Source of the DNA: Anaerocolumna jejuensis DSM 15929
Lineage (GTDB): Bacteria > Bacillota > Clostridia > Lachnospirales > Lachnospiraceae
Assembly (NCBI RefSeq): GCF_900142215.1
Contig: NZ_FRAC01000029.1
Coordinates: 23,766-87,765, forward strand
Length of the DNA: 64,000 bases
Reading direction: 5' to 3'
Below are positions 43,448-53,250 of this stretch, piece after piece. Position numbers and translations under genes: made by a program. Below the pieces are notes generated by a model. It had not been told where the DNA came from and ran no database searches. It worked only from the letters and a program-made list of their open reading frames with translations. Numbering within the stretch: the stretch's first letter is position 1; each line of letters starts with the position of its first letter.

Positions 43448-44470
43448 ATGGTAGTCTTGAATTTTTATGGAAAAATTCCTCGAATATGTATATCAAAGAA
43501 ACTTGGACTTTATTTATCAAATCTTCCGAATGAAGAAAATAATGACTGGCAAGATGAACTTTCAAAAGAATTTTGTCTTGCGCAGGAGGTCGATAGAATA
43601 TACCAAGATAAATTGGAAACAAACTATCCTTGCGGAATTTTTAAATTGTACAAAAAGGTGTTTCACGAAAAATGCCTACCTGAGGCGTTTGAGAAGAAGG
43701 AGTACGATGAACTTGCCAGCAATATGATCTACCTTGATTTCGATTATAGCTATGACGATATGCCTCTTGGTGGATGGGATACAAACTGTTTCGAAGGTCG
43801 TCTATGTGAAGAAGATTACGCAGAAAAAATCATAGATTTCATTAACTTTTTATCTTATCCCTATGATGATATGTCAATCTCTTTTCCCAAACCTGTCCCA
43901 CAGTGGACTTATTCGTCAAACCATGATGAGGTTGACCATTACCGTATTTTCTGGGGTGGAGAGACCGCATCCGAGTATATGTGTTCCTTAAAAGAATGGG
44001 GAAAATTATTTGATACTTTCTTGCAATGCAAAAACGACTATCTTTTATTTGACTATTTGGTCAACTCAATTCATAAGGATAACGAATATAATGAATACCA
44101 TTTGATGAAAGCATATTCTTTGTGCCAACTATTTCTTGAAAAAGAACATGAATCAGAATTGGATAGTAAGTTACCATTGTTTTTAGGACAAGGATTTGCC
44201 TCAGATAATGAACGAAAGAAATGTGCGAGTATTCTACGCAAACTGCGGAACAAGATTGCGCATGGTGACTTTGTTGCTTTTGAAAATCATATTGAGCAAT
44301 ATGCAGTTGCGTTTATGGATGGCAAGTTTGCTTTTGATTATTCAGAGTACAGTAGAAAAAACTGGGTTGTACAGCATGTCTGTTGTCAAATTGATGAGAT
44401 TCTTCGACAATTGATACATATGCTGTTCTATGATAGAACTAAACTTGAACAATTAAAAAAGAATCGATAG
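43448..44470 (+). CDS. Uncharacterised protein with C-terminal HEPN-like RNxxxH motif
   Basis: A 340-residue protein. The C-terminal helical domain carries LRKLRNKIAHGDF (RNxxxH at about residues 267-272), the motif of HEPN ribonucleases, in an Apea-like setting. The N-terminal two thirds are rich in Asp, Tyr and Trp and match nothing I recognise. The ATG at 43448 follows GGAG by nine bases; the frame is open upstream. It is the first gene of the island's cargo, next to Wadjet, so a defence or toxin role is plausible. It has no obvious antitoxin neighbour. A related intergenic repeat follows at 44526. Confidence 0.55.
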   Translation: MVVLNFYGKIPRICISKKLGLYLSNLPNEENNDWQDELSKEFCLAQEVDRIYQDKLETNYPCGIFKLYKKVFHEKCLPEAFEKKEYDELASNMIYLDFDYSYDDMPLGGWDTNCFEGRLCEEDYAEKIIDFINFLSYPYDDMSISFPKPVPQWTYSSNHDEVDHYRIFWGGETASEYMCSLKEWGKLFDTFLQCKNDYLLFDYLVNSIHKDNEYNEYHLMKAYSLCQLFLEKEHESELDSKLPLFLGQGFASDNERKKCASILRKLRNKIAHGDFVAFENHIEQYAVAFMDGKFAFDYSEYSRKNWVVQHVCCQIDEILRQLIHMLFYDRTKLEQLKKNR

Positions 44471-44525
44471 CAATAGTTCTAGCTCTTAAAGAAGATTCTT
44501 GTTTATTACTCTGATGTGGAGTATA

Positions 44526-44547
44526 TGAACTTCCCATTATATTTATT
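44526..44547 (+). repeat. Intergenic boundary repeat, copy 1
   Basis: TGAACTTCCCATTATATTTA, 56 bases after the HEPN-motif gene and before the Wadjet operon. It is the copy closest to the consensus. Confidence 0.55.
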
Positions 44548-44677
44548 AAGATACCATTAACAATAAATATCAAATGATTAATGAGCATTACGTGATTTCA
44601 AATATTACTAAACTATTATGAGCAGATAGGTTTTGTATTGTTCTAAAACACAATTTATCACTAACGGAGATCTTTAA

Positions 44678-46066
44678 ATGAAGCTATTTGAACGCATACC
44701 AGACAAGTTTTTCAGCATCCTAACATCATCTAAGAAGGAACTGTATGTAGAAGCACTGTTTGTATTAAGACAGGCTTTTAAAACTGAGCTGGTAATACGA
44801 AGAATAGATCTGGTAGCAATGATGATAGAGGCTTTAGAAATGAGTATCATTCAATCAGATTTTTCAGAGGAAGTAGTAGAACTAGATGTCGGCGAGAAGG
44901 CAGAGACCACTGTTTCAGGAAAGGCATATTTGATAATTCGTAAATTGAAGGAGACTGGTTGGTTGGAAGTTGAATACGAAGTTAATTCCTTTGAAGAGAA
45001 CATTACCGTTCCTGATTATTCGATTTCGGTAATTAATCTCTTGTATGATATGACCACAGAGCAAACAAAGGAATATAACAGTTATGTATTTGCCACTTAT
45101 GCTGCACTAAGAAATACAGAAGAAAATCCGGATTACCTTTATCAGGCACTTCAATCAGCGTATCAGAATACTGTTCGCTTGGTGGACGAGCTAAAACTTC
45201 TATACAATAATATCAAACGATATTATCAAAGAATTACGGCAGAACTGGGCGTTAATGAATTACTAGCGGAACACTTTGATCGTTATAAGGAGCAGATTAT
45301 TGATACTATTTACTATCCTCTGAAAACGATTGATTCTGTACCACGGTTTAAGCATTCCATATTGCTTCGATTGAATGAATGGGTATTACAAGAGGAGGTT
45401 GTGTTGGCTTTAATTTCGCAAGGAAAGCAGAGGCGTATTTATTTTACGGACGAAGAAGCTAGAGAAGATATATTAGAGAAAATTAATTATATTGCCAATA
45501 CCTTTGAAAATATAGAGGGAATGATATCGGATATTGATAAAAAGCATGTTGAGTATACCAATGCTTCTATTGATCGTATCCGTTATATGATGAATGCAGA
45601 TAGAAGTGTTAAAGGAAAATTAGTTGAGGTACTTAAACATTCTAAGAACGAAGAAGTATTCGATAGGTTGCAGGAAGGACTTGTTACTTACCAACACGGA
45701 TTTATGGATGAAGGCTCCTTATATGATAGGGTTAAACGTACCATTAAGACAGAAGGGAAACCAGTAGCAATTGAAGATATAGACGAAGATAATGATTTGA
45801 TTGAAAGCTTTCTGGGAGGAGTTCGTAAGCAATACAGCACACAGAAAATTGATGCATTTATTGAGCGATACTTCGCAGGGAAAGATGCCTTCAGTACAGA
45901 TGATCTAATAATGGAAACTCAGGATGAGTTTATTCTTCTAATCTTGGGAACAATTCGTGGTAGTCAGAAAAGTGCCGCTTTTTATGTAGAATTCATGGAA
46001 GGTACAGTAGAGAAAGGTGGATACCGATTGCCTAGGTTGATTTTCCATATGAAAGGGAAGAAATAA
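44678..46066 (+). CDS. jetA: Wadjet anti-plasmid system protein JetA
   Basis: A 462-residue protein of the Wadjet/MksF-like kleisin family (JetA). It begins MKLFERIPDKFFSILTSSKKELYVEALFVL, with helical N-terminal winged-helix-like regions and a C-terminal segment ending RLPRLIFHMKGKK, as in other JetA proteins. JetA bridges the JetC ATPase dimer and recruits JetB in a condensin-like loop-extruding complex that recognises and cleaves small circular DNA. GGAG lies upstream of the ATG. jetB follows after one base; jetC and jetD complete the operon. Confidence 0.85.
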   Translation: MKLFERIPDKFFSILTSSKKELYVEALFVLRQAFKTELVIRRIDLVAMMIEALEMSIIQSDFSEEVVELDVGEKAETTVSGKAYLIIRKLKETGWLEVEYEVNSFEENITVPDYSISVINLLYDMTTEQTKEYNSYVFATYAALRNTEENPDYLYQALQSAYQNTVRLVDELKLLYNNIKRYYQRITAELGVNELLAEHFDRYKEQIIDTIYYPLKTIDSVPRFKHSILLRLNEWVLQEEVVLALISQGKQRRIYFTDEEAREDILEKINYIANTFENIEGMISDIDKKHVEYTNASIDRIRYMMNADRSVKGKLVEVLKHSKNEEVFDRLQEGLVTYQHGFMDEGSLYDRVKRTIKTEGKPVAIEDIDEDNDLIESFLGGVRKQYSTQKIDAFIERYFAGKDAFSTDDLIMETQDEFILLILGTIRGSQKSAAFYVEFMEGTVEKGGYRLPRLIFHMKGKK

Positions 46067-46067
46067 A

Positions 46068-46697
46068 ATGTTTGAAGAAAGATTTGAAAAGCTTGGTATG
46101 AACGAGCAAGAAAATTTTAAACGAATAGTTAATTACTTTCTTGCACATACCTATCTTCTGCAGGTACAATATGATTTTTCAGATAATTTGCGCTATACAA
46201 ATCAGGATTATATATTTGTTGAGAGAAATATTGAGCTGTTTCAGGAATATCTCCAATTCAGCGGATTTCAATTAGAGAGGGATAGTAATTATGGGGTTAT
46301 TAGCTTAAGAAGCCCATATGAAATTAACCGCCAAAAGTTCGACAAGCTTACAACACTAATGGTATATGTTCTTCGTCTTATCTTTGAGGAGGAACGGGAA
46401 AAGCTATCACTTTCAAAGGAAATCTTTACGTCTACCGGAGATTTGGTACATAGAATGATTTCTCTTGGAATAATCAATAAAAAACCTGCTGACACAGTGC
46501 TCCGAGACTCACTCCGGCGGTTGAATAGATTTCGCATTATAGACAAAGCGGAAGGATTTTGGGAAAATGCAGGAACCAGGCTATTAATTCTACCAACTAT
46601 TTTGTTTATTATCTCAAACGAACGTATTAGTACTATGTATGCGTTATTAGACGATGTAACAGATCTGGGAGAAGAGGGAGATCTAACGGAGGGTTAG
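46068..46697 (+). CDS. jetB: Wadjet protein JetB (DUF4194, MukE-like)
   Basis: A 209-residue DUF4194 protein, the KITE/MukE-like winged-helix subunit of Wadjet. FKRIVNYFLAHTYLLQ, YGVISLRSPY, LTTLMVYVLRLIFEEE and the ending RLLILPTILFIISNERISTMYALL match the family. It binds JetA and regulates the JetC ATPase cycle. It is immediately downstream of jetA and five bases before jetC. Confidence 0.85.
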   Translation: MFEERFEKLGMNEQENFKRIVNYFLAHTYLLQVQYDFSDNLRYTNQDYIFVERNIELFQEYLQFSGFQLERDSNYGVISLRSPYEINRQKFDKLTTLMVYVLRLIFEEEREKLSLSKEIFTSTGDLVHRMISLGIINKKPADTVLRDSLRRLNRFRIIDKAEGFWENAGTRLLILPTILFIISNERISTMYALLDDVTDLGEEGDLTEG

Positions 46698-46701
46698 GGG
46701 A

Positions 46702-49700
46702 ATGAAGAAACTAAGGAGAATGCTATTAATATATTGGCATAACTATACAAAAGAAGTACTTGAATTTGATACCATTAATTTTCTTACCGGGAAAACTGCA
46801 GCAGGAAAGTCTACCATTATTGATGCATTGCAATTGGTATTGCTGGGAGATACTTCGGGATCCTTTTTTAATAAAGCCGCTAATCAGAAATCCACTAGAA
46901 CTTTGAAAAGCTATTTGTTTGGTGAGAAAGGCGATGATGGTGATACGGGATTTCGCTACCTTCGTGACGGGAGATTTACAAGCTATGTTGTATTCGAATT
47001 CGAAGATACTGATCGTAAGAGGATGTTTACAACCGGAATAGTATGCGATTGTTACAAAGATCAGAGTTTTGATTATAAGTGGTTTATCATACATAATAAT
47101 GGATTTCCAACAAATCTGTTTATTGATGAGAAGAGCAGAATACCTTATGACATACGAAGCTTACGTGCCTTCTTGTCAGAATGGCTGAGCTCGAAAAAAG
47201 GTACAGAATTTGAGTTCATTGATACAAATAAACGTTATCAGGAGATAACACTTGCTAAGTTTGGACAGGTTAAGGAGAAATATAGAACACTGCTGAAAAA
47301 AGCAGTTCCATTTTCTCCGATAGCAGATATCGAACAGTTTATCACAGAGTCTATCTGCGAGGTTAAGAATAAAATAGACATAGAACAGATGCAAAGTGAT
47401 ATTCGCCAATATAAGAGTCTGGAGCAAGATGCCTTAAATACACAGGAGAGAATCAAACGGCTGAAGGAGATTGGCCAGATTAACATGGATTATGAAGGCG
47501 AGAAAGAGAAATACAACCAGCAAAATTATATATATATCCGCGCTGGTAAGGCGGAGGCAGAACAGCAGGAACATGAATATAAAGTAAATATTCAAGAAAA
47601 AGAAAGCTTGATACAACAGCATCAAGTGGAAATGGAGAAGGTTAAAAAAGAGCTAGAACTAAAAAGGCAGGAGCACGAGCGGCTGACAAATGAATACTAT
47701 ACTTCAAATATAACAAAACAGGAAAAAGATTTAAAAAACCGTCTGGAAAGCATAAAGTTGAAAATCGAAAATATGGAAAAGCAGATAGAAATGGCAGTAG
47801 ATGGTATCAACAGGTATGGAAAGGAATGGCTTATAAATTTCCAAAATCTTAAGAAGTGTGGATTTCAAGAAGAATTTGTAGAAGAAGGATTAATTCTGTT
47901 TGAAAATATGAAAGCTCTAAATGAGAAGGAAGCGCATAAGTATCCTTTTATCATGGTGGCACTCCAATGTGAAACGCTCAAGACAGAAGTTACTAACTTA
48001 CAAAGTGAGTTAAGAAGAAGGGGCGAACAATTGAAGCAGGATATTGCTGAATTGGATCGCAAAATAAGTGATCTTAAAAATGGAATTAAGCCGTATCCCT
48101 ACGAGGTTACGGTTTTAAAGCGAACATTGGAAGAAAAGCTTTTTCATATACACAAAAAAGCAGTCTCAGTAACCATTCTTGCTGATTTATTAGAAATACC
48201 AAAACCGAGGTGGAGAAATGCCATTGAGGGGTATTTGGATAAACAAAAGTTTTATCTCATGATTCCCGAACAATATTACCAGGATTCTCTTCGGATTTAT
48301 AACCAAGAAAAACAAGATAAGAAGCTTTATGATGCTGGGTTGATAGATATAGGAAGGCTAAGAAAGAATTTTTCCAAACCAATTATGCGATGTTCTCTTG
48401 CTGAAGAAATTGTAGCTGATAATGATGATGCTAAGCTCTATTCAGATTATTTAATTGGAGGAGTTATAAAATGTGATCATGTGGATGAGCTGAGAAATCA
48501 TAAGGTTGCTATTACAGATGAATGCATGCTATACAAGGGATATGTATCAAGAAGGATTGATCCGGCTAGGTATGCCAATCCCTTTATTGGACGAAAATCT
48601 CTAGAAGTCCTAATAAAGCAAATGACAGAGGATTTAGAAAAGCAACGAGTACTCTATGAACAGTTGATTAATCAACACAGAATTGTAAGCCAGGCGGCCT
48701 CCACCAGAATCTTTAGCAGCTATGAAGCAGAACAATATGAAAAATTGCTGGAGGAAGGGAAACAGCTTCCAGAATGGAAGGAACACTTTCAGGAATTACA
48801 GAAGGAGTATGACAGCCTAGATTTCTTGTATTTAGAGAAAATGAAAAAACTAATTGAGTCATATAAAGTGTCAATTGATCAAAAAGATAATATGTGGCAT
48901 AGTTTAGATAAAAAGAATGCTGAGCTGGCGATAGAAATAAAGGCTTTAAATCAAGATAAATTACCGGAAGTAATCGCAAGGATTACTCATATTCAGAAAG
49001 AAATACAAGAAAAGTTTACCGATAATTGGATTGTCAAAACAGGAGAACCGCGTTTTTTACAAGAAAGTATTTCAAACCGTACGATGGAATCCTTACGGTC
49101 AGGCTTTTATTCAGCTATGCATCAGACTGAAATCAAAAGAAACCGCCTTCGTAGCGAACGGACAACTAAACGTTCCGGATATAACGGTGATTATAAAATG
49201 CCATATGATATTGAGGCTGAGAGTAATCAAGAGTTTGATAAGGAGCTACATAATCTGGAGGATATCCGTTTGCCAGATTACATTGAAAAAATCAAAGATT
49301 CTAAGGTTAAGGCATATGATCAGTTTCGAGATGATTTTATAGCCAAACTGAAATCTAACATTGAGACTGTGACAGAGCAGATTAATGAATTGAATGCTTC
49401 ATTAAAGCAAAGTGTATTCGGTACTGATACCTATCGTTTCGAGAAGAAACCGAGACCAGAGTATCGTGATTACTACGATATGATTATGGATCCCCTCTTA
49501 ATGGATACAGGTGGATGGAATATAGCATCACAAAGTTTTAATGAGAAATATCAAAAAGAGATAAGTGAATTATTCCAACTATTAATTTTAAATGATACGA
49601 ATGTAAGTGCTGAACGCAGATCTGAATATGAGAGAAATATAAAGAAATTTACTGACTACAAGACTTATCTTATATTTGATTTGGTTGTTACCGATGAGCA

Positions 49701-50070
49701 AGGAGAAGAACAGAGATTATCAAAGACTCTTTTGAAGAAATCTGGCGGAGAGACCCAGATTCCCTTTTACATTGCGCTTTTGGCATCTTTCTCACAGGTG
49801 TGCAGAATCAGGAGTAAAGGTCAGAATAATACGATACGGATCATTATTCTGGATGAAGCATTCAGTAAAATGGACGGGGAAAGGATTCAAGAAAGCATAC
49901 GTTTACTGAGGCGATTCCAGCTACAGGCTATATTTTCAGCACCGCCTGATAAGATTCCGGACATTGCACCATTAGTAGACCGGAATATTGCAGTATATAA
50001 GGATAGCCGCCATTCATTTACAAGGAATTTCGATCCCAAAGAGATAGACGAGTCGTTACTGGAAGAATAA
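46702..50070 (+). CDS. jetC: Wadjet protein JetC (SMC/MukB-like ATPase)
   Basis: A 1122-residue SMC-like ATPase. The Walker A motif GKTAAGKST is at residues 30-38, two long coiled-coil arms (residues about 220-420 and 640-920) surround a hinge-like region, and the C-terminal head has signature KKSGGETQ (about 1013-1019) and Walker B RIIILDEAFSKMD with Glu1052. The architecture and operon position identify JetC, the DNA-loop-extruding motor of Wadjet. AGGGG precedes the ATG. All catalytic motifs are intact, so the system should be active. Confidence 0.92.
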   Translation: MKKLRRMLLIYWHNYTKEVLEFDTINFLTGKTAAGKSTIIDALQLVLLGDTSGSFFNKAANQKSTRTLKSYLFGEKGDDGDTGFRYLRDGRFTSYVVFEFEDTDRKRMFTTGIVCDCYKDQSFDYKWFIIHNNGFPTNLFIDEKSRIPYDIRSLRAFLSEWLSSKKGTEFEFIDTNKRYQEITLAKFGQVKEKYRTLLKKAVPFSPIADIEQFITESICEVKNKIDIEQMQSDIRQYKSLEQDALNTQERIKRLKEIGQINMDYEGEKEKYNQQNYIYIRAGKAEAEQQEHEYKVNIQEKESLIQQHQVEMEKVKKELELKRQEHERLTNEYYTSNITKQEKDLKNRLESIKLKIENMEKQIEMAVDGINRYGKEWLINFQNLKKCGFQEEFVEEGLILFENMKALNEKEAHKYPFIMVALQCETLKTEVTNLQSELRRRGEQLKQDIAELDRKISDLKNGIKPYPYEVTVLKRTLEEKLFHIHKKAVSVTILADLLEIPKPRWRNAIEGYLDKQKFYLMIPEQYYQDSLRIYNQEKQDKKLYDAGLIDIGRLRKNFSKPIMRCSLAEEIVADNDDAKLYSDYLIGGVIKCDHVDELRNHKVAITDECMLYKGYVSRRIDPARYANPFIGRKSLEVLIKQMTEDLEKQRVLYEQLINQHRIVSQAASTRIFSSYEAEQYEKLLEEGKQLPEWKEHFQELQKEYDSLDFLYLEKMKKLIESYKVSIDQKDNMWHSLDKKNAELAIEIKALNQDKLPEVIARITHIQKEIQEKFTDNWIVKTGEPRFLQESISNRTMESLRSGFYSAMHQTEIKRNRLRSERTTKRSGYNGDYKMPYDIEAESNQEFDKELHNLEDIRLPDYIEKIKDSKVKAYDQFRDDFIAKLKSNIETVTEQINELNASLKQSVFGTDTYRFEKKPRPEYRDYYDMIMDPLLMDTGGWNIASQSFNEKYQKEISELFQLLILNDTNVSAERRSEYERNIKKFTDYKTYLIFDLVVTDEQGEEQRLSKTLLKKSGGETQIPFYIALLASFSQVCRIRSKGQNNTIRIIILDEAFSKMDGERIQESIRLLRRFQLQAIFSAPPDKIPDIAPLVDRNIAVYKDSRHSFTRNFDPKEIDESLLEE

Positions 50071-50079
50071 AGGCGAATT

Positions 50080-51324
50080 ATGAAATATCAGACATGGATT
50101 TTAGAAAAACTTATTGAAAAATTTGAAAGCCGCAAAAAATCATCCGGCAATATGCGAAAAGTGGCTTTTCAAATGCAGGATGAAAGTGCTCTATCACAGG
50201 AGCTGGAGCATGCGGAGGAAAAAGAACAGTTTCTTGCTGCTTTAGATTTACTTAAACAGAAAGGTCTGATTGATTATTCATGGGTTCGTTTTGAAAAAGA
50301 TAATATAGTTGAACGAGTCTGGCTGGTTCTGGATGAAGAAAAGGTCAGAGAAAGCTATCGCGTACTGGCGAGAATCCCCAAGGGAGACATTATATGTGTA
50401 CTGAGGGAGTCTTTGATAAATAGTATAAATCAAATGAAACCGTTGGATAATGAAATACAGTCTTTTTTTAAAAAGCAGTTGGAACAAATGGAACAGAGCT
50501 CATCTATTCCTCGTTTTTTTACAGATAAAATAGAACCGAATGAAGATTTAATAAGATGTCTGGTCTATCTTTCACAGAATAATCAGGAGGTACAGGAAAG
50601 AGTGCTGAGCAGCCTTTTGTATAATGACAGCAAATATTTTGAACGCAAAGTGAAAGGTAAGGTACTCTCTGTTCTAAAAGCGATTAATAAGGGGAAGGGG
50701 GAAGAGCTTTCTGATGAAGAGCTTTTACGTGAAAAGGGTGTTGTAAAATGGCCGGAGATACTGGAATTTACAGGTAGGCTTGCAGTCTTGTTTAAGCAGG
50801 GCGAATTAATGGATTTTTCTGTACTGACATACGGTGCATATATCAACTCACTTATGGTGGAAATGGTTGATAAGGTTTGCTTATACAGAATTAAAAAGGT
50901 AATTTTTATAGAAAATAAGGCAAATTATGTCTGGTATATCACGCAAGAAAAAAAAGAAGAGGAATTGGTCGTTTATCATGGAGGATGCTATAGCCCTATA
51001 AAAGGAAGATGGTTTAAGAAGATATGTGAAGCTTGTATTCAAGACGGAGAACAAATCAAATTTTATCATTGGAGTGATATCGATGTAGGTGGATTCCGGA
51101 TATTTAGCAGATTAAAGACAGAAATAGTTTCATCTCTTATTCCTTTTCGGATGGATATTGAAACATTAGAAAAAAATAGGGATAAAGGGATGCCAATGAA
51201 TGAACATTATCGTATGCTGTTGGTAGAGATGATAAATGATTGTCGGTATGAAGAGTTCAAATTCTTGATCGAACGAATGATAGAATTGAACATCCGATTG
51301 GAACAAGAGCAGTTGCTTTATTAA
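50080..51324 (+). CDS. jetD: Wadjet protein JetD (TOPRIM nuclease, DUF3322/DUF2220)
   Basis: A 414-residue protein. The N-terminal part is the DUF3322-type arm. The C-terminal DUF2220 TOPRIM-like domain has FIENKANY (Glu278) and HWSDIDVGGF (Asp333, Asp335), the metal-binding acidic residues that cleave DNA when the JetABC motor stalls on a small circle. It starts nine bases after jetC, with GGCG-type weak ribosome site and likely coupling. It ends the Wadjet operon; a weak match to the boundary repeat lies about 25 bases beyond. Confidence 0.88.
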   Translation: MKYQTWILEKLIEKFESRKKSSGNMRKVAFQMQDESALSQELEHAEEKEQFLAALDLLKQKGLIDYSWVRFEKDNIVERVWLVLDEEKVRESYRVLARIPKGDIICVLRESLINSINQMKPLDNEIQSFFKKQLEQMEQSSSIPRFFTDKIEPNEDLIRCLVYLSQNNQEVQERVLSSLLYNDSKYFERKVKGKVLSVLKAINKGKGEELSDEELLREKGVVKWPEILEFTGRLAVLFKQGELMDFSVLTYGAYINSLMVEMVDKVCLYRIKKVIFIENKANYVWYITQEKKEEELVVYHGGCYSPIKGRWFKKICEACIQDGEQIKFYHWSDIDVGGFRIFSRLKTEIVSSLIPFRMDIETLEKNRDKGMPMNEHYRMLLVEMINDCRYEEFKFLIERMIELNIRLEQEQLLY

Positions 51325-51428
51325 AGTAAGCCTATTCATCACTTACGAACGAATCCTATTATGCTTAATATAGTAATGGTTACTAATAAAAAATATACAT
51401 TAAATCATAATTTAAGGAGGATTTTATT

Positions 51429-51959
51429 TTGAATCCATATTTAGAATGTCCAACATCTACAACAAAAAACTTTACTATTAGACTTATAAGCGAAGATGAT
51501 AGCGAGCCAATTTTTAAATGCTATAACGATAAAACAGCCGTTGAGTTTATGAATGATGACAACTGTGATTTTGGATTTTATATCGATTCTCAGGAGAAAA
51601 TGTCAGAGACAATAGGATACTGGCTGGATTTTTATAAAAAGCAATACTTCATTAGATTTTCAATAGTAGACAATGCGACAGGTGAAGCAGTTGGGACAAT
51701 TGAAGGATTTGGTGGAGAAACAGGAGTACTTCGTGTCGATATAGTTAGCGCTTATGAAAAAGCATCATATCTATCTGAAATATTCATTTTTGCTAAAGAT
51801 AATTTTTATGAGATTTTTGGAAATGAATATCTGGTAACAAAAGCTATTCCAAATGCTATAGAACGACGTCAGGCTTTAAAAAATAATGGATGGGAATACA
51901 TTAATACATTCAGAGATTATCAAGATTATTATAAGATTAAAGTAAAATTTAATTTTTGA
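51429..51959 (+). CDS. GNAT-family acetyltransferase (RimJ/RimL-like)
   Basis: A 176-residue acetyltransferase. TKNFTIRLISEDDSEPIFKCYND is the RimJ/RimL-type N-terminus; GEAVGTIEGFGGETGVLRVDI is the central strand pair and AIERRQALKNNGWEYIN the acceptor-side ending. The start is TTG, directed by a strong AAGGAGG. It lies between two intergenic repeats as a single-gene module. The substrate is unknown; acetyltransferases of this type in islands sometimes act as tRNA-targeting toxins or resistance enzymes, but nothing here decides that. Confidence 0.78.
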   Translation: MNPYLECPTSTTKNFTIRLISEDDSEPIFKCYNDKTAVEFMNDDNCDFGFYIDSQEKMSETIGYWLDFYKKQYFIRFSIVDNATGEAVGTIEGFGGETGVLRVDIVSAYEKASYLSEIFIFAKDNFYEIFGNEYLVTKAIPNAIERRQALKNNGWEYINTFRDYQDYYKIKVKFNF

Positions 51960-51994
51960 CCGTGGACTGTTTAATATCAATTTATTGCTCAGTG

Positions 51995-52016
51995 TGAACT
52001 TCTCATTATATTTATT
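51995..52016 (+). repeat. Intergenic boundary repeat, copy 2
   Basis: TGAACTTCTCATTATATTTA, 36 bases after the acetyltransferase stop codon; one difference from copy 1 over 20 bases. Confidence 0.55.
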
Positions 52017-52081
52017 GTAGGCCATATGCTCTACAGTTTGAAAACGGAAGTAATGGGGAGATTAAAGAGGGGAGATTAAAG

Positions 52082-52516
52082 ATGAAGAAGATAATGTTTG
52101 ACTCAAATGTTTTTGATAAATTGCCTGATTTTATAGAAAAGATGCGTAAGTCTTCAATTCAATATGAATATTACATTACTTCCATACAAATCGATGAGTT
52201 ATGTACAATACCAGATAAAAAGCTTGAGATCAGAAAAAGAAATATTTTAATGTTAGCAGATATAAGAGCTAGGTTAATCCCTACATCGGTATTTGTATAT
52301 GATAGTACATCTTATGATTATGCAGCTTCCGGAGATGGCACAGTATATAAAAAAATACTGAATGAAAATATCAGTAATAAAGAAGATGCTATCATTGCTG
52401 ATACTGCTGTTTTTGAAGGTTGCACTTTAATAACTGAAGATTCTAGATTTTATGATAAAATGAAAAAGAATAATTATGATGTAATGAGGTTTGATGACTT
52501 CATCCAAACGCTCTAA
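52082..52516 (+). CDS. PIN-domain protein (orphan, putative RNase)
   Basis: A 144-residue PIN domain. KIMFDSNVFDKL gives the first catalytic Asp, the central SIQIDELCTI the Glu, and EDAIIADTAVFEGCTLITEDSRF the remaining acidic residues. PIN domains are metal-dependent ribonucleases, most often toxins. No antitoxin gene is adjacent, so it may be a solitary toxin, a housekeeping nuclease or a defence protein. It occupies one module between intergenic repeats. Confidence 0.8.
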   Translation: MKKIMFDSNVFDKLPDFIEKMRKSSIQYEYYITSIQIDELCTIPDKKLEIRKRNILMLADIRARLIPTSVFVYDSTSYDYAASGDGTVYKKILNENISNKEDAIIADTAVFEGCTLITEDSRFYDKMKKNNYDVMRFDDFIQTL

Positions 52517-52523
52517 CCATATT

Positions 52524-52545
52524 ATTTCTCATTATATTTATAAAG
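52524..52545 (+). repeat. Intergenic boundary repeat, copy 3 (degenerate left end)
   Basis: ATTTCTCATTATATTTATAA begins eight bases after the PIN gene. The GAACT part is replaced, but the CATTATATTTAT core is intact. Confidence 0.45.
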
Positions 52546-52594
52546 TTAATATGCAATTAAAAGCAACAGACAGACCAGTAATTTGCAGGGGGAT

Positions 52595-53074
52595 ATGATG
52601 AAGGATATTGAACGATTGGTCAATCAATTTCGAGATGCAATAAATATGGCTAAGGATGCAGGGGATTTTGATAGGGACTTTTCATTTCATAAATTTCCGC
52701 GTGGATGCTGTGGTGATACTAGTGATTTATTAGCTTAATTTTTATTGGAAAACGGTATCAGGACATATTATGTCTGTGGTACATATATTGATGATTCGTT
52801 TGATAATCTTCAATCGCATGCATGGTTGTTAACTGATAATCATATTATTATAGATATTACTGGCGATCAGTTTAAAAATAATCCGGCTTTATTGAATTAT
52901 GATAAATCAGTTTATGTCGGAGAGGAGGATGATTTTCATAAACTATTTGAAGTTGCAGCTGGGAATATTCGTAAAAATATCAGTCTAGATACGTTGGGTA
53001 GTATGTGCCAGCCGAGGCTATATGAGTTATATAGAAAAATCCTTAATACATTCGAGAAAGCATCGCATAATTAA
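52595..53074 (+). pseudogene. Small protein with Cys/His/Asp triad pattern, interrupted by an in-frame TAA
   Basis: AGGGGG precedes an ATG at 52595 (or 52598). The frame reads 47 codons, hits TAA at 52736-52738 and continues in the same frame for 112 codons to 53074. The joined product has GCCGDTSDLL, then QSHAWLL, then IIDITGDQF. This Cys-His-Asp order is seen in transglutaminase-like and NlpC-like thiol enzymes. The second half has no ribosome site. I take it as one gene broken by a nonsense mutation; its function is not recognised. Confidence 0.6.
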
Positions 53075-53130
53075 AGAGGATATGATGATTTAATTTTCTG
53101 TTTTTATATGGTTTCTTATTCGTGTGTGGC

Positions 53131-53151
53131 TGAACTTCCCATCATGTTTGA
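53131..53151 (+). repeat. Intergenic boundary repeat, copy 4
   Basis: TGAACTTCCCATCATGTTTG, 57 bases after the broken gene. It matches copy 1 at 17 of 20 bases. Confidence 0.5.
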
Positions 53152-53250
53152 ACTTGGACAACACATAGTAGATGATTTTGAATTTGATGAGAAACATTTT
53201 AGGGCAATGTAATTTTAGGAAGCGTTATCGTCGGAATATTTGGGGGAATT

